Assembly: GCF_000230695.2 (NCBI RefSeq)
Contig: NC_020541.1
Location: forward strand, 186,001 to 250,000
Origin: Rhodanobacter denitrificans
GTDB lineage: Bacteria > Pseudomonadota > Gammaproteobacteria > Xanthomonadales > Rhodanobacteraceae
Reading direction: 5' to 3'
DNA length: 64,000 nucleotides
Shown: positions 47,200 to 55,143 of the stretch, piece by piece
How the letters are laid out: each line of letters starts with the position of its first letter
Numbering within the stretch: the first letter of the stretch is position 1
The notes under the pieces: generated by a model
Seen by the model: the letters and a program-made list of their open reading frames with translations, nothing else
Told to the model about the DNA's origin: nothing
Databases searched by the model: none
Translations under genes and position numbers: made by a program

Positions 47200-47996
47200 A
47201 CAGAATCACGGGAATGCAGCGAAGGGTGGTCGTGCACCGGATTGCGCTTCAGCCACAGCCGCAGCGCCTGCCAGTGGATGGCGCCGACCACCTGCGCGGT
47301 CATCAGCGGGTAACGCCACAGCACGCGCGCCAGCGACGCGCCGCCGAGCGGCCGGCGCGTGAGGTTCAGCGTGGCGTCGAACGTGAGTGCGCCTTCGCGC
47401 AGCACGTTCATGTGCACGCGCAGGTCGTCGCCGGGCACGGTGAAGCGCCAGTCGTAGGCGCAGTCCATCGGCATGAACGGCGACACATGGAAGGTCTTGG
47501 CGAATGCCCAGTGCAGCGCGCGGCCGTGGATGCGCGCGTGCTCGATCGGCAGCACGTAGGCGTGGCGTTCCTTCCATGGCGTGTTGGTGATCTCGGCCAG
47601 CACCGCCACCAGGGTTTCGCCGTCCGGGGCGTAGCAGTAGTAGAAGCTGACCGGGTTGAACACCAAGCCGAAGTAGCGCAGGTGGGTGAGCAGGCGCACC
47701 GGTCCGACCGGGCGCTGGCCGGTGGCCTGCTCCACGCGGCGGCGCACCGCTTCGGCCAGCGGCACGTCGGCGGGGCCGAGATAGTCGCTGCGGCGGAACT
47801 GCGCCACGTTGCCGTGCGTGGTCGACCATAGCCAGCGCCGGGTGAACACCTGTTCGACCTCGTCCAGATCCAGATACAGCTGGGCCATGCGATAGGTGAA
47901 CGCGTGCGGGTGCGGCGCGTGGCGGCGATGGCGCACCACGCCTTCATACACCGCGCTGCACGGCTGCCACCTCGTGCTGGCGGTTTGCGCCGTCAC
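47196..47996 (-). CDS. DUF1365 family protein
   Basis: 266 residues starting at GTG 47996 and overlapping both neighbours by four bases. Contains the family hallmarks Y-E-G-V-V-R-H-R-R, L-T-H-L-R-Y-F-G-L-V-F-N-P-V-S-F-Y-Y-C and H-V-S-P-F-M-P-M. No biochemical function is proven; the gene nearly always occurs between an FAD oxidoreductase and a CFA synthase, so it is part of the same lipid pathway. Confidence 0.92.
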   Translation of the reverse strand: MTAQTASTRWQPCSAVYEGVVRHRRHAPHPHAFTYRMAQLYLDLDEVEQVFTRRWLWSTTHGNVAQFRRSDYLGPADVPLAEAVRRRVEQATGQRPVGPVRLLTHLRYFGLVFNPVSFYYCYAPDGETLVAVLAEITNTPWKERHAYVLPIEHARIHGRALHWAFAKTFHVSPFMPMDCAYDWRFTVPGDDLRVHMNVLREGALTFDATLNLTRRPLGGASLARVLWRYPLMTAQVVGAIHWQALRLWLKRNPVHDHPSLHSRDSV

Positions 47997-49291
47997 GCCA
48001 CCAGCTCCGTTTCGCGCGCCGTCGTTGCCGGCATCGGTTCGGCGTGCGGCGGCCAGTGCGCGCCAAGCGCGGCGGCAACTTCGACCGCGCTACGCATGCC
48101 GTCCTCGTGGAAGCCCCAGCCCCAGTACGCGCCGGCAAACCAGGTGCGGCGCCAGCCCTGGATCTCGGCCTTGCGCGCCTGCGCGTTGACCGCGGCCTGG
48201 GTGTAGACCGGATGCTGGTAGCGCATGCGCGCCAGCAGCTTGTCCGGGTCGATCGCGTCGGCACGATTGAGCGTGACCACGAACGGTTCGGGTGAGTCGA
48301 TGCCTTGCAGCAGGTTCATGCAGTAGCTGACCGTGCAGGGGGCTTCGGGATCGCGCGGCAGCCAGGCGTTCCACGCCGCCCACGCCTTGCGCCGGCGCGG
48401 CAGCACGCGGGCGTCGGTGTGCAGCACGGTGTCGTTGGCCTGGTAGGTCATCGCGCCGAGGATCGACCGCTCGCGCTCGCTGGGGTCGTCCAGCAGACGC
48501 AATGCCTGGTCGCTGTGGCAGGCCAGCACGACCTGGTCGAAATGCCCGATGCCGGCGACGCTGTCCACTTCGACCCGGTCGTAGTGGCGGCGAATCGAGA
48601 ATACCGGGCAGTTCAGCCGCTCGCGCACCGGCCAGTGCGCGCGCAGCGCCGCCACGTAGGTCGACGAGCCGCCCTTCACCACGCGCCACTGCGGACGGTC
48701 GCCGAGCTGCAGCATCTGGTGGTTGGCCATGAACTGCACCAGGTAGCGCGCCGGGAACTGCAGGATCTGCGTGGGCGGCGACGACCACAGCGCCGAGGCC
48801 ATCGGGATCAGGTGTTCGTCGCGGAACGCCGCGCCGTAGCGGTGCTGCTCCAGATAGGCCCCCAGCGTGGTCGTGTCATCACGCTGCGACAGCAGCGTCG
48901 GCGCCTCGCGATAGAAGCGGGCCAAGTCGCGCACCATGCCCAGGAAGCGCGGCGACAGCAGGTTGCGGCGCTGGCAGAACAGCGTGTCCAGCGTGGCCGC
49001 GTTGTACTCCAGCCCGCTCGCCTCGCTGTGCACCGAGAAGCTCATCGTGGTCGGCTGCGAGGCCACGCCCAGCTGCGCGAACATCTGCGTCAGCAGCGGG
49101 TAGTGCGCCGGGTTGTGCACGATGAAGCCGCTGTCGATGCGGTAGCGCTGGCCGGCCTGTTGCACCTCATGCGTATGCGTGTGCCCGCCGAGATAGTCGT
49201 TCGCCTCGAACAGGGTCACCTCATGCTTGCGCGACAGCAGCCACGCGGAGGCCAGCCCCGCGATGCCCGATCCCACCACGGCGATGCGCAT
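47993..49291 (-). CDS. FAD-dependent amine-oxidase-like oxidoreductase
   Basis: 432 residues. Dinucleotide-binding motif G-S-G-I-A-G-L-A-S-A at the N-terminus and E-A-N-D-Y-L-G-G-H at about 34-42, then G-F-I-V-H-N characteristic of the NAD(P)-binding amine oxidases of this cluster. Ends in a segment with W-R-R-T-W-F-A-G-A-Y-W-G-W-G-F-H-E-D-G. Probably oxidises or desaturates an acyl chain; in Rhodobacter such an enzyme introduces the oxygen or double bond in furan fatty acid synthesis (UfaO/UfaD-type step, precise orthology not tested). Three bases from the desaturase gene. Confidence 0.9.
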   Translation of the reverse strand: MRIAVVGSGIAGLASAWLLSRKHEVTLFEANDYLGGHTHTHEVQQAGQRYRIDSGFIVHNPAHYPLLTQMFAQLGVASQPTTMSFSVHSEASGLEYNAATLDTLFCQRRNLLSPRFLGMVRDLARFYREAPTLLSQRDDTTTLGAYLEQHRYGAAFRDEHLIPMASALWSSPPTQILQFPARYLVQFMANHQMLQLGDRPQWRVVKGGSSTYVAALRAHWPVRERLNCPVFSIRRHYDRVEVDSVAGIGHFDQVVLACHSDQALRLLDDPSERERSILGAMTYQANDTVLHTDARVLPRRRKAWAAWNAWLPRDPEAPCTVSYCMNLLQGIDSPEPFVVTLNRADAIDPDKLLARMRYQHPVYTQAAVNAQARKAEIQGWRRTWFAGAYWGWGFHEDGMRSAVEVAAALGAHWPPHAEPMPATTARETELVA

Positions 49292-49294
49292 GGC

Positions 49295-50302
49295 CTAGCT
49301 CCTCGCCCTGGCCAGCACCCAGGCGGGTACCGGCTTCAGTCCACGCACCAGGCCCAGCATCGCCATCAGTTTCAGGCCGTACCAGGTCAGGTCCACTTCC
49401 CACCAGCGGAAACCCTGCCGGCTGGAGCCGGGGAAGAAGTGATGGTTGTTGTGCCAGCCCTCGCCGAACGTGAGCAGGGCCAGCCACAGGTTGTTGCGGC
49501 TGTCGTCCTTCGTCTCGAAACGGCGCCTGCCGTAGCGATGCGCCAGCGAGTTGATCGTCACGGTGGCGTGGAACAGCACGATGGTGGAGACGAAGAAGCC
49601 CCACACCAGCATCTGTCCGCCGGAGGTACCCAGCTGCGGCGCCACATGCTGCAGCAGCGCGCCCAGCGCATACATGCCGATGGCGAGCAGCAACGGGATC
49701 GCGATGTCGAAGCGGTCCAGCCAGCGCAGCTCGGGATACTTCGCCAGATCCGGCACCCGCGCCAGGTCGGTGCGGAAATTGCGCGGGGTGAGGAACCAGC
49801 CGACGTGGCTCCACAGGAAGCCGTGCACGCCCGGCGAATGCGGATCGGCCGGCGTGTCGGTGACGCGATGATGATGGCGATGATGCGCCGCCCACCACAG
49901 CGGCCCGCGCTGCACGCAGGAGGCGCCGATGGTGGCGAATACGAACTGCACCGCGCGCGAGGTCTGGAACGTGCGATGCGAGAAGTAGCGGTGATAGAAG
50001 CCGGTGAGCGCGAACATGCGCAGCGCGTACAGCGCCACCGCCACGGCCAGCGCCACCGGCGCCACGCCGACCCAGATCACGCCGAGGCAAGCCAGGTGCA
50101 TCGCCACGAACGGCGCTGCGCGCAGCCAGTCGATGCGATCCTCGCGCGCCTCGTCCACTTCCACCACCGCGCTGGTATCGAACCAGCGCCTTGCGGTGCG
50201 CACCGGCCAGGACCACCGGAGGCGGGTGCGACCGGCCCCGCCAACAGTCGAGGCATCGACCCGGTCAGGCGGTGCAATCACGAGTGGATCGGGGTTGACC
50301 AT
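49295..50302 (-). CDS. Acyl-CoA/acyl-lipid delta-9 desaturase, first gene of lipid operon
   Basis: 335 residues, membrane bound. All three His boxes of di-iron desaturases: H-R-Y-F-S-H (104-109), H-H-R-H-H-H (140-145) and H-N-N-H-H near 285, so it should be active. It makes a double bond in acyl chains, the substrate needed by the two CFA-type methyltransferases downstream. First gene of the eight-gene operon; a sigma-factor promoter motif shared with rpoE and tspO is found 31-58 bp upstream of the start. Confidence 0.95.
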   Translation of the reverse strand: MVNPDPLVIAPPDRVDASTVGGAGRTRLRWSWPVRTARRWFDTSAVVEVDEAREDRIDWLRAAPFVAMHLACLGVIWVGVAPVALAVAVALYALRMFALTGFYHRYFSHRTFQTSRAVQFVFATIGASCVQRGPLWWAAHHRHHHRVTDTPADPHSPGVHGFLWSHVGWFLTPRNFRTDLARVPDLAKYPELRWLDRFDIAIPLLLAIGMYALGALLQHVAPQLGTSGGQMLVWGFFVSTIVLFHATVTINSLAHRYGRRRFETKDDSRNNLWLALLTFGEGWHNNHHFFPGSSRQGFRWWEVDLTWYGLKLMAMLGLVRGLKPVPAWVLARARS

Positions 50303-50332
50303 GGAAACATACCTGTCAGCGGTTCAATGACA

Positions 50333-50360
50333 GATACGCAGGAACCCCCGCGGCGGATGC
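50333..50360 (-). promoter_or_regulatory. Putative ECF-sigma promoter of the lipid operon
   Basis: On the minus strand GCATCC (50355-50360), a 16-bp spacer and CGTATC (50333-50338), about 31 bases before the desaturase start. It matches the element before rpoE in sequence and spacing, and the tspO promoter in spacing. Interpreted as the target of the RpoE-like sigma factor encoded at 53.3 kb, with the -35 and -10 written in order. Confidence 0.65.
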
Positions 50361-50418
50361 ATGCGCCGGCAAGATTGCCGGGCTTCACGTGGCCTCTCCC
50401 CGGCGCGTGCGAAGAAAC

Positions 50419-50446
50419 GGATCCGGCAGGCCACCGCTTGCGTATC
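50419..50446 (+). promoter_or_regulatory. Putative ECF-sigma promoter of tspO
   Basis: GGATCC (50419-50424), a 16-bp spacer and CGTATC (50441-50446), 23 bases before the tspO ATG. Same pattern as in the divergent lipid operon and rpoE promoters. The GATCC...CGTAT arrangement resembles known promoters of sigmaE-ChrR systems (TGATC-type -35). Confidence 0.62.
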
Positions 50447-50469
50447 CGACCACATCACCGGGAGACATC

Positions 50470-50958
50470 ATGTCAGGCATGAAACAGATCATCGGACTGA
50501 TCGGCTGGCTGCTGCTCAGCTTCTCCGCCGCCGCGATCGGCTCGATCGCCTCGATACAGGCGGCCGCCTTCTACCGGCAGCTGGCGCAACCAACCTGGGC
50601 GCCACCCTCGGCGGTGTTCGGCCCGGTGTGGTCGTTGCTGTACGCGCTGATGGGTATCGCCGCCTGGCTGGTCTGGCGCGAAGGCGGCGGGCGCCGCCAG
50701 CGCGGCGTGCTCGCACTGTTCGTGCTCCAGCTGGCGATCAATGCGCTGTGGAGCTGGCTGTTCTTCGGCTGGCACCGCGGCGCCTTGGCGTTCGCCGACA
50801 TCGTGCTGCTGTGGCTGCTGATCGGTGCCACCGCGATCGGCTTCTGGCGCGTGCGCCCCCTGGCTGGGGCGCTGCTGCTGCCGTACCTGGGCTGGGTCAG
50901 CTTTGCCGCGGCGCTCAATTTCGTGGTGTGGCAGTTGAATCCGCAGATCCTCGGCTGA
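50470..50958 (+). CDS. tspO: TspO/MBR family membrane sensor protein
   Basis: 162 residues with five predicted helices, the tryptophan-rich sensory protein family (A-F-Y-R-Q-L-A-Q-P-T-W-A-P-P, F-G-P-V-W-S-L-L-Y-A-L-M-G, N-A-L-W-S-W-L-F-F). Binds tetrapyrroles and, in bacteria, helps in photooxidative or stress responses. GGGAGA precedes ATG 50470. The gene is divergent from the lipid operon with its own copy of the shared promoter motif, placing it in the same regulon. Confidence 0.95.
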   Translation: MSGMKQIIGLIGWLLLSFSAAAIGSIASIQAAAFYRQLAQPTWAPPSAVFGPVWSLLYALMGIAAWLVWREGGGRRQRGVLALFVLQLAINALWSWLFFGWHRGALAFADIVLLWLLIGATAIGFWRVRPLAGALLLPYLGWVSFAAALNFVVWQLNPQILG

Positions 50959-51217
50959 GTCACCGTTGCCTTTGGCGGATCGGCACAGTTGCGGTGGGCT
51001 TGCCTTCGATGGCCTAGAGGTTCGCTTTGGCGGCAGCTGGCGGGGCATCGTCGGTGCCGCGCGCGCCGTGCTCGGGAACACTTCGTCCCGTCGCATCCCC
51101 GCCAGCACGGCGGCGAACAGCAGAAGGGCCGAACCCGCCGCCATTCCATCGGCGGCAGATCGACATGTCACCTGCCCGGCAGGCTCTGAAAGTTACCTCG
51201 GCCCTGCCATCGGGGTT

Positions 51218-52630
51218 TCAGCGTGCGAGCGCGGCGTAGGCATCCAGCGCTTGCTGGCGTGACTGCCCCAACTCCACCATCGGCGCCGGATACCCGCTGC
51301 GCTTGAGCAGGTCGGCATCCCTCCACGGCTCATGCAGCAATGCCAACGGCGCCTCCGCCAGCTCCGGCAACCAGCGCCGCAGATAGATGCCATCCGGATC
51401 GAACTTCTTCGCCTGCGTCACCGGATTGAACACGCGGAAGTACGGCGCGGCATCCGCGCCGCAGCCGGCCACCCATTGCCAGCCCAGCGTATTGTTGGCG
51501 AGGTCCGCGTCGACCAGGGTGTCCCAGAACCAGCGCGCGCCGTGCTGCCAGTGCTGGCGCAGGTTCTTGGTCAGGAAGCTGGCCACGATCATGCGCACGC
51601 GGTTGTGCATCCAGCCGGTGCGCCACAGCTCGCGCATGCCGGCGTCGACCAGCGGGATGCCGGTGCGGCCGCGCTGCCAGCGTTCGAGCAGTGCGTGGTC
51701 CGCGGGCGCCCACGGGAAATCGTCGAAGCGCGGATTGAAGTTGTCGGTCGGCGTGTGTGGAAAGTGATACAGCAGGTGATGGGCGAATTCGCGCCAGCCC
51801 AGTTCGCGCAGATAGGGTTCGAGGTCGGGGCGGCGTTTGGCGTCGGTGGCATGGGCGCGACGATCGAGTTCGAATTGGATCTGTCGCGGCGAGATTTCGC
51901 CGAAGTGCAGGTGCGGCGACAGGCGCGAAGTGCCGTGGCGCGCGGGCAGGTCGCGCGCGTGCGCGTAGTCGCCGATGGCGTCGTCACCGAAGATCTCCAG
52001 CAACTCCCGCGCACCGGCTTCGCCCGGTTGCCAGCGGGCGGCCAGCCCGCCGGCCCAGGCGATCCGCGGCAGCAGTTCGAGCGCGGCCAGTGGCAGGCCG
52101 TCGGGCAACTCGTGCCAGCCCGGCACGTGCGGCGCGGGCAGCGGTTCGACCGGCTGCAGCCGCGGGCGCAGGTTGCGCCAGTACGGCGTGAACACCTTGT
52201 ACGGCGCAGCCTGCTGCGTGGCGATCGCCCACGGCTCGCACCACAGCGCGGCGTTGTGGCTGTGCACCGCGATGCCGTCGGCCCGCAGCGCGCTCTTGAT
52301 CCGCGTGTCGCGCGCGATCGCGGCCGGTTCGTACAGCCGGTTCCAGTACACCGCACGGGCGCCGCTGCTTGCGATCAGCGCCCGCAGAATATCCAGCGGT
52401 TCGCCACGACGCAGGTGCAGGCCGGCGCTTGCGTCGTGCAGCTGCCGGGCGAGGGCGGCCAGTGAATGGTGCAGCCACCAGCGACTGGCGGCACCGGCCG
52501 ACCACCGGCCTTCGTCGCCGCTGTGGATGAAAACCGGCAGCACCTGCGCGTGTTCCGCACAGGCCGCACTCCACGCCGGGTTGTCGGCCAGGCGCAGGTC
52601 GCGCCGGAACAGCACCAGCGCCGTGCTCAT
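51218..52630 (-). CDS. phrB: Deoxyribodipyrimidine photolyase
   Basis: 470 residues, class I CPD photolyase. N-terminal antenna-binding Rossmann domain (L-F-R-R-D-L-R-L-A-D-N-P-A-W) and C-terminal FAD domain with R-T-G-I-P-L-V-D-A-G-M-R-E-L, T-G-W-M-H-N-R-V-R-M and A-N-N-T-L-G-W-Q-W, which form the FAD and lesion pocket. It repairs UV-induced pyrimidine dimers using blue light. 34 bp downstream of chrR in the same direction, so probably co-transcribed with rpoE-chrR as in other singlet-oxygen regulons. Confidence 0.97.
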   Translation of the reverse strand: MSTALVLFRRDLRLADNPAWSAACAEHAQVLPVFIHSGDEGRWSAGAASRWWLHHSLAALARQLHDASAGLHLRRGEPLDILRALIASSGARAVYWNRLYEPAAIARDTRIKSALRADGIAVHSHNAALWCEPWAIATQQAAPYKVFTPYWRNLRPRLQPVEPLPAPHVPGWHELPDGLPLAALELLPRIAWAGGLAARWQPGEAGARELLEIFGDDAIGDYAHARDLPARHGTSRLSPHLHFGEISPRQIQFELDRRAHATDAKRRPDLEPYLRELGWREFAHHLLYHFPHTPTDNFNPRFDDFPWAPADHALLERWQRGRTGIPLVDAGMRELWRTGWMHNRVRMIVASFLTKNLRQHWQHGARWFWDTLVDADLANNTLGWQWVAGCGADAAPYFRVFNPVTQAKKFDPDGIYLRRWLPELAEAPLALLHEPWRDADLLKRSGYPAPMVELGQSRQQALDAYAALAR

Positions 52631-52664
52631 CGCGATGCGTTCCGGCAGAACCGCACGGCCACGC

Positions 52665-53327
52665 TCAAAAACCGAGCAATGGCTGCAGCGTGCGGGCGAA
52701 CCAGCCGGAGAACACCAGCGGTGCGTCGGTGGCCGCCACGCAGATGCACGGCACGCCGGGCGAGGTCACCGGCTGATGGTTGATCTGGCCGTCGAGATCG
52801 GCCACGTCACCGGGGCCGAAATGGCCGAGCATGTCGTCGTAGGCGCCGTCCAGGATCATCGTCAACTCGCTGCCACCATGGCTGTGCAGCGGCAGCTTGC
52901 TGCCCGGCGCGATGCGCAGCAGCATCAGGTTTCCGCCGCCGATGCCGCTGGCGCGGATGCGCTGCACGCCGGGCGCCACGCGTTTCCAGCGCAGCGCGCG
53001 CAGCGAGTGGCCGAACCACGGCTGCAGCGCGCCCGGCAGTCGATCCGGATCGTCCCGTTCGACGATGTCGGCCGGCTGTGCCGGGTGTTCGGGCACAGGT
53101 TCGCGGTCGAGCAGCGCCAGCATGGCCGCGCGCGCGTCGTCGGTCGGCGCGTCGACGCGTTGCTGCTGCATCAGCACGCCACCGATCCGGTCGGCGGCGT
53201 GCTGGCTTTCGCGGCACTGCGCGCAGCGCTCCAGGTGGGCGGAAGCGACCACGGCGAGCGCCGGCGGCAGCGCGCCGGCGGAGTAGCTGAGCAGGGTGGC
53301 GTCGTCGAGATGGTGATGCGGTTTCAT
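52665..53327 (-). CDS. chrR: ChrR-type zinc-binding anti-sigma factor
   Basis: 220 residues. The N-terminal ZAS domain has H-x3-C-x2-C (His31, Cys35, Cys38 in A-H-L-E-R-C-A-Q-C) with upstream His residues, which bind zinc and sequester the sigma factor. The C-terminal half is a cupin with H-S-H-G-G-S-E-L-T-M-I-L-D-G and N-H-Q-P-V, needed in Rhodobacter ChrR for the singlet-oxygen signal. It overlaps the sigma gene by four bases (ATGA). Confidence 0.95.
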   Translation of the reverse strand: MKPHHHLDDATLLSYSAGALPPALAVVASAHLERCAQCRESQHAADRIGGVLMQQQRVDAPTDDARAAMLALLDREPVPEHPAQPADIVERDDPDRLPGALQPWFGHSLRALRWKRVAPGVQRIRASGIGGGNLMLLRIAPGSKLPLHSHGGSELTMILDGAYDDMLGHFGPGDVADLDGQINHQPVTSPGVPCICVAATDAPLVFSGWFARTLQPLLGF

Positions 53328-53959
53328 CGCGGAGCCCTCATGCTGCCCTGCAGTTTCGCGAACGCGCGCCGCAGCGAGGATTTGACCGAGCCCAGCGGCA
53401 TGGCCAGTTCACCGGAGATCTCGCTGTGGCTTTTGCTTTCGAGGTAACACATGCGCACCAGCTTGGCCTGCATGGGCGGCAGGCGATCGATCGCCTGTTT
53501 CAGAAGGTCCTGGTCGAAGGACGACTCCGGTTGCGAGTCGAGCCGGGCGGACTCGAGGTGATCGAGCCGGTCCAGGCCTTCCTGGATCGGCAGCCAGTGC
53601 GGTTCGCGCCGCACCTGGTCGATGTACAGGTTGCGCGCCACCCGGTACAGCCAGGTGCCGAGGCTGGCGCGCGCCGGATCGAACAGGGCGGCCTTGCGCC
53701 ACAACGTCAGCAGCGCCTCCTGCACCAGTTCGTCGGCGGTCGACTCGGCCACGCCGAGGTTGCGCAGGTAGCGCTGCAAGCGCGGTGCGAAATGGTCGTA
53801 GATGCGCATGAAGCTGGCGCGGTCACGCTGGGTCGACACGGCGGCCATCAGGAGCGACCAGTCGTGCGCATCGGGGGCGGCGTTGCTCGCGGGAGGGGCC
53901 ACGTCTCGTTTCGCCCGGAAGGGCGCTACCTCGGCAGCGGCTTGGTCGGAATCCATCAT
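53324..53959 (-). CDS. rpoE: ECF sigma factor (RpoE of RpoE-ChrR pair)
   Basis: 211 residues. Region 2 (F-M-R-I-Y-D-H-F-A-P-R-L-Q-R-Y-L, D-E-L-V-Q-E-A-L-L-T-L-W) and region 4 (L-P-P-M-Q-A-K-L-V-R-M-C-Y-L-E, G-S-V-K-S-S-L-R-R-A) without region 1 or 3. Start at ATG 53959 or the next codon 53956; GGGAAG lies upstream. Paired with ChrR, so it should be released by singlet oxygen and direct the shared GSATCC-N16-CGTATS promoters, including one in front of itself (positive autoregulation). Confidence 0.94.
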   Translation of the reverse strand: MMDSDQAAAEVAPFRAKRDVAPPASNAAPDAHDWSLLMAAVSTQRDRASFMRIYDHFAPRLQRYLRNLGVAESTADELVQEALLTLWRKAALFDPARASLGTWLYRVARNLYIDQVRREPHWLPIQEGLDRLDHLESARLDSQPESSFDQDLLKQAIDRLPPMQAKLVRMCYLESKSHSEISGELAMPLGSVKSSLRRAFAKLQGSMRAPR

Positions 53960-54024
53960 ACGCAACTTCCCGCCTGCGACGACCGCCGGACGATCCGGCC
54001 GCCTCGCGTGCTTCATGCCCATGG

Positions 54025-54052
54025 CATACGACGGGAACGGGAAATCGGATGC
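54025..54052 (-). promoter_or_regulatory. Putative autoregulated promoter of rpoE-chrR-phrB
   Basis: On the minus strand GCATCC (54047-54052), a 16-bp spacer and CGTATG (54025-54030), about 66 bases upstream of the rpoE start. Pattern and spacing are the same as in the desaturase operon and tspO promoters. Confidence 0.65.
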
Positions 54053-54147
54053 AGCGGGCGGCGGCCTGCGCGCCACGGCTGCACCGGCCGCGCTTGCCGG
54101 TCGGGCACGGGAGCGGTGAGCGGCACGGGGTGCGGCAGGCGCCGTGG

Positions 54148-54324
54148 CTAGTCGCCGGTCTCCGCTGCCGGGTCTTTCGCGGCGTCCAGCTGGTCGCGGT
54201 TGGACCACCCCCCGTACCAGGCGAGCGCCATCGTGGAGCCATGCGCGTAAGGGCACTTTTCCCGCGGTTCGCCGCAGTCGCGTGCGTAGTGGCCTTCGAT
54301 CCAGGCCTGAAGCGGATACTGCAT
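54148..54324 (-). CDS. RMF/CrpP-like small protein
   Basis: 58 residues from ATG 54324, chosen because AAGGAA (54331-54336) precedes it at six bases; an ATG at 54342 would add six residues. Contains A-W-I-E-G-H-Y-A-R-D-C-G, C-P-Y and A-L-A-W-Y-G-G-W-S, the spaced pattern of ribosome modulation factor family proteins (Y-x-x-G-Y, C-P-Y, W-L-x-G-W). RMF dimerises and inactivates ribosomes in stationary phase; other members have unclear roles. Its sequence differs enough that a family label is safer than a function. It lies upstream of the sigma-factor promoter, same strand. Confidence 0.65.
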   Translation of the reverse strand: MQYPLQAWIEGHYARDCGEPREKCPYAHGSTMALAWYGGWSNRDQLDAAKDPAAETGD

Positions 54325-54404
54325 CGGGCTTTCCTTGACCATGCTGGCGTCCCCGGTGGGCGTCGTGCAGGCTTGGGTGAGGCCGGCAGGCCGAAGTTTC
54401 AAGC

Positions 54405-54503
54405 ATGAAAAAGCCCGCCAGAGCGGGCTTGGATCCATCTATGCCGGGGGATGGCCGGGATGATCGCCTCACGGCGAGAGAGTGGCTGCACAGAGTGAAG
54501 CCG
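54405..54503 (-). ncRNA. Candidate small RNA (speculative)
   Basis: Minus-strand transcript predicted from a CRP-like site at 54536-54551, an AT-rich stretch where a -10 would sit (about 54510-54520) and an intrinsic terminator at 54406-54430. No convincing coding frame lies between. Start and end are estimates of about 100 bases. Evidence is positional only. Confidence 0.3.
54406..54430 (-). terminator. Intrinsic terminator, minus strand
   Basis: AAGCCCGC pairs with GCGGGCTT around a 4-nt loop, and on the minus strand it is followed by TTTTTC (the stem's own TT plus three more). It terminates leftward transcription, but no protein gene ends just before it, which prompted the small-RNA candidate. 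Confidence 0.65.
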
Positions 54504-54535
54504 TTCACATTTTTCCATTTACCGACCGGGCAGGT

Positions 54536-54551
54536 CGTGATCTGTATCACG
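54536..54551. promoter_or_regulatory. CRP/Clp-like palindromic site
   Basis: CGTGA-TCTGTA-TCACG, a perfect 5-bp palindrome around six bases, close to the TGTGA-N6-TCACA consensus of CRP-family regulators (Clp in xanthomonads). Its centre is about 41 bases from the estimated start of the candidate small RNA. Confidence 0.45.
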
Positions 54552-54741
54552 TTTAGGTGCCGCGGATGCCGGCCGCCTGCGGTCGGACGCGGTGCCGGCA
54601 GGCGTTTCGCGCGGGTCGCCGGTTTCGCTGCAGCGGATGCGGTGCACGTGTGCCGGAAACCACAAAATGGCCGCGGCTATAAGGCATGACCTGTCCGCCA
54701 GCCGGCACGTCCAGGAAATGGCAGCCTGCAGGCGAAGATCC

Positions 54742-54816
54742 TCAGCGGGCCCGGCTTTGCAACAGCCGCACCGCCCCACGCTTGAACTCGCTGCCGGATG
54801 TTCTTCTCGTGGCCAT
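54742..54816 (-). pseudogene. IS3-type OrfA fragment
   Basis: Minus-strand frame M-A-T-R-R-T-S-G-S-E-F-K-R-G-A-V-R-L-L ending at a TGA after about 24 codons. The S-x-E-F-K-R-x-A-V-R-L-L pattern is the usual start of IS3-family transposase OrfA; the rest of the element is absent. A short scrap, so confidence is moderate. Confidence 0.5.
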
Positions 54817-55143
54817 GCTTACGCACTCGCGTGGCGATTGTGCCGATGAATCTTCTGTAGGGAGAATCGCCGCGACCAAGCCAAAGAGGCCAGCGTAGCG
54901 CTGGCGACGTCACATTTGCCCATGCAGATGTGGCTCGCCCGCAGCGGCGGCACCGCGGCTGTCACGCATGCTGTTGCGCCATGCCGCCGCCGGGGCAGTC
55001 CTGACGCGTCCGCCGTCGCTGAGGTGATTGGCTCGCGTGAGCCTCGATGCACACAAGCGCTCGTCGACCTTGATCCAGGGCAGCGTCGCGCGGGACGGTT
55101 ATGGATACAGTGGCACCGGTTGTTGAACCGGGTGGGGAACGCG
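54817..55143. other. Intergenic region upstream of the NADH dehydrogenase gene
   Basis: 327 bases with no supported gene. A frame opens at 54916 into the oxidoreductase but lacks a typical protein beginning before 55144. The left part may be the left edge of the IS3 scrap. I see no clear promoter. Confidence 0.4.
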
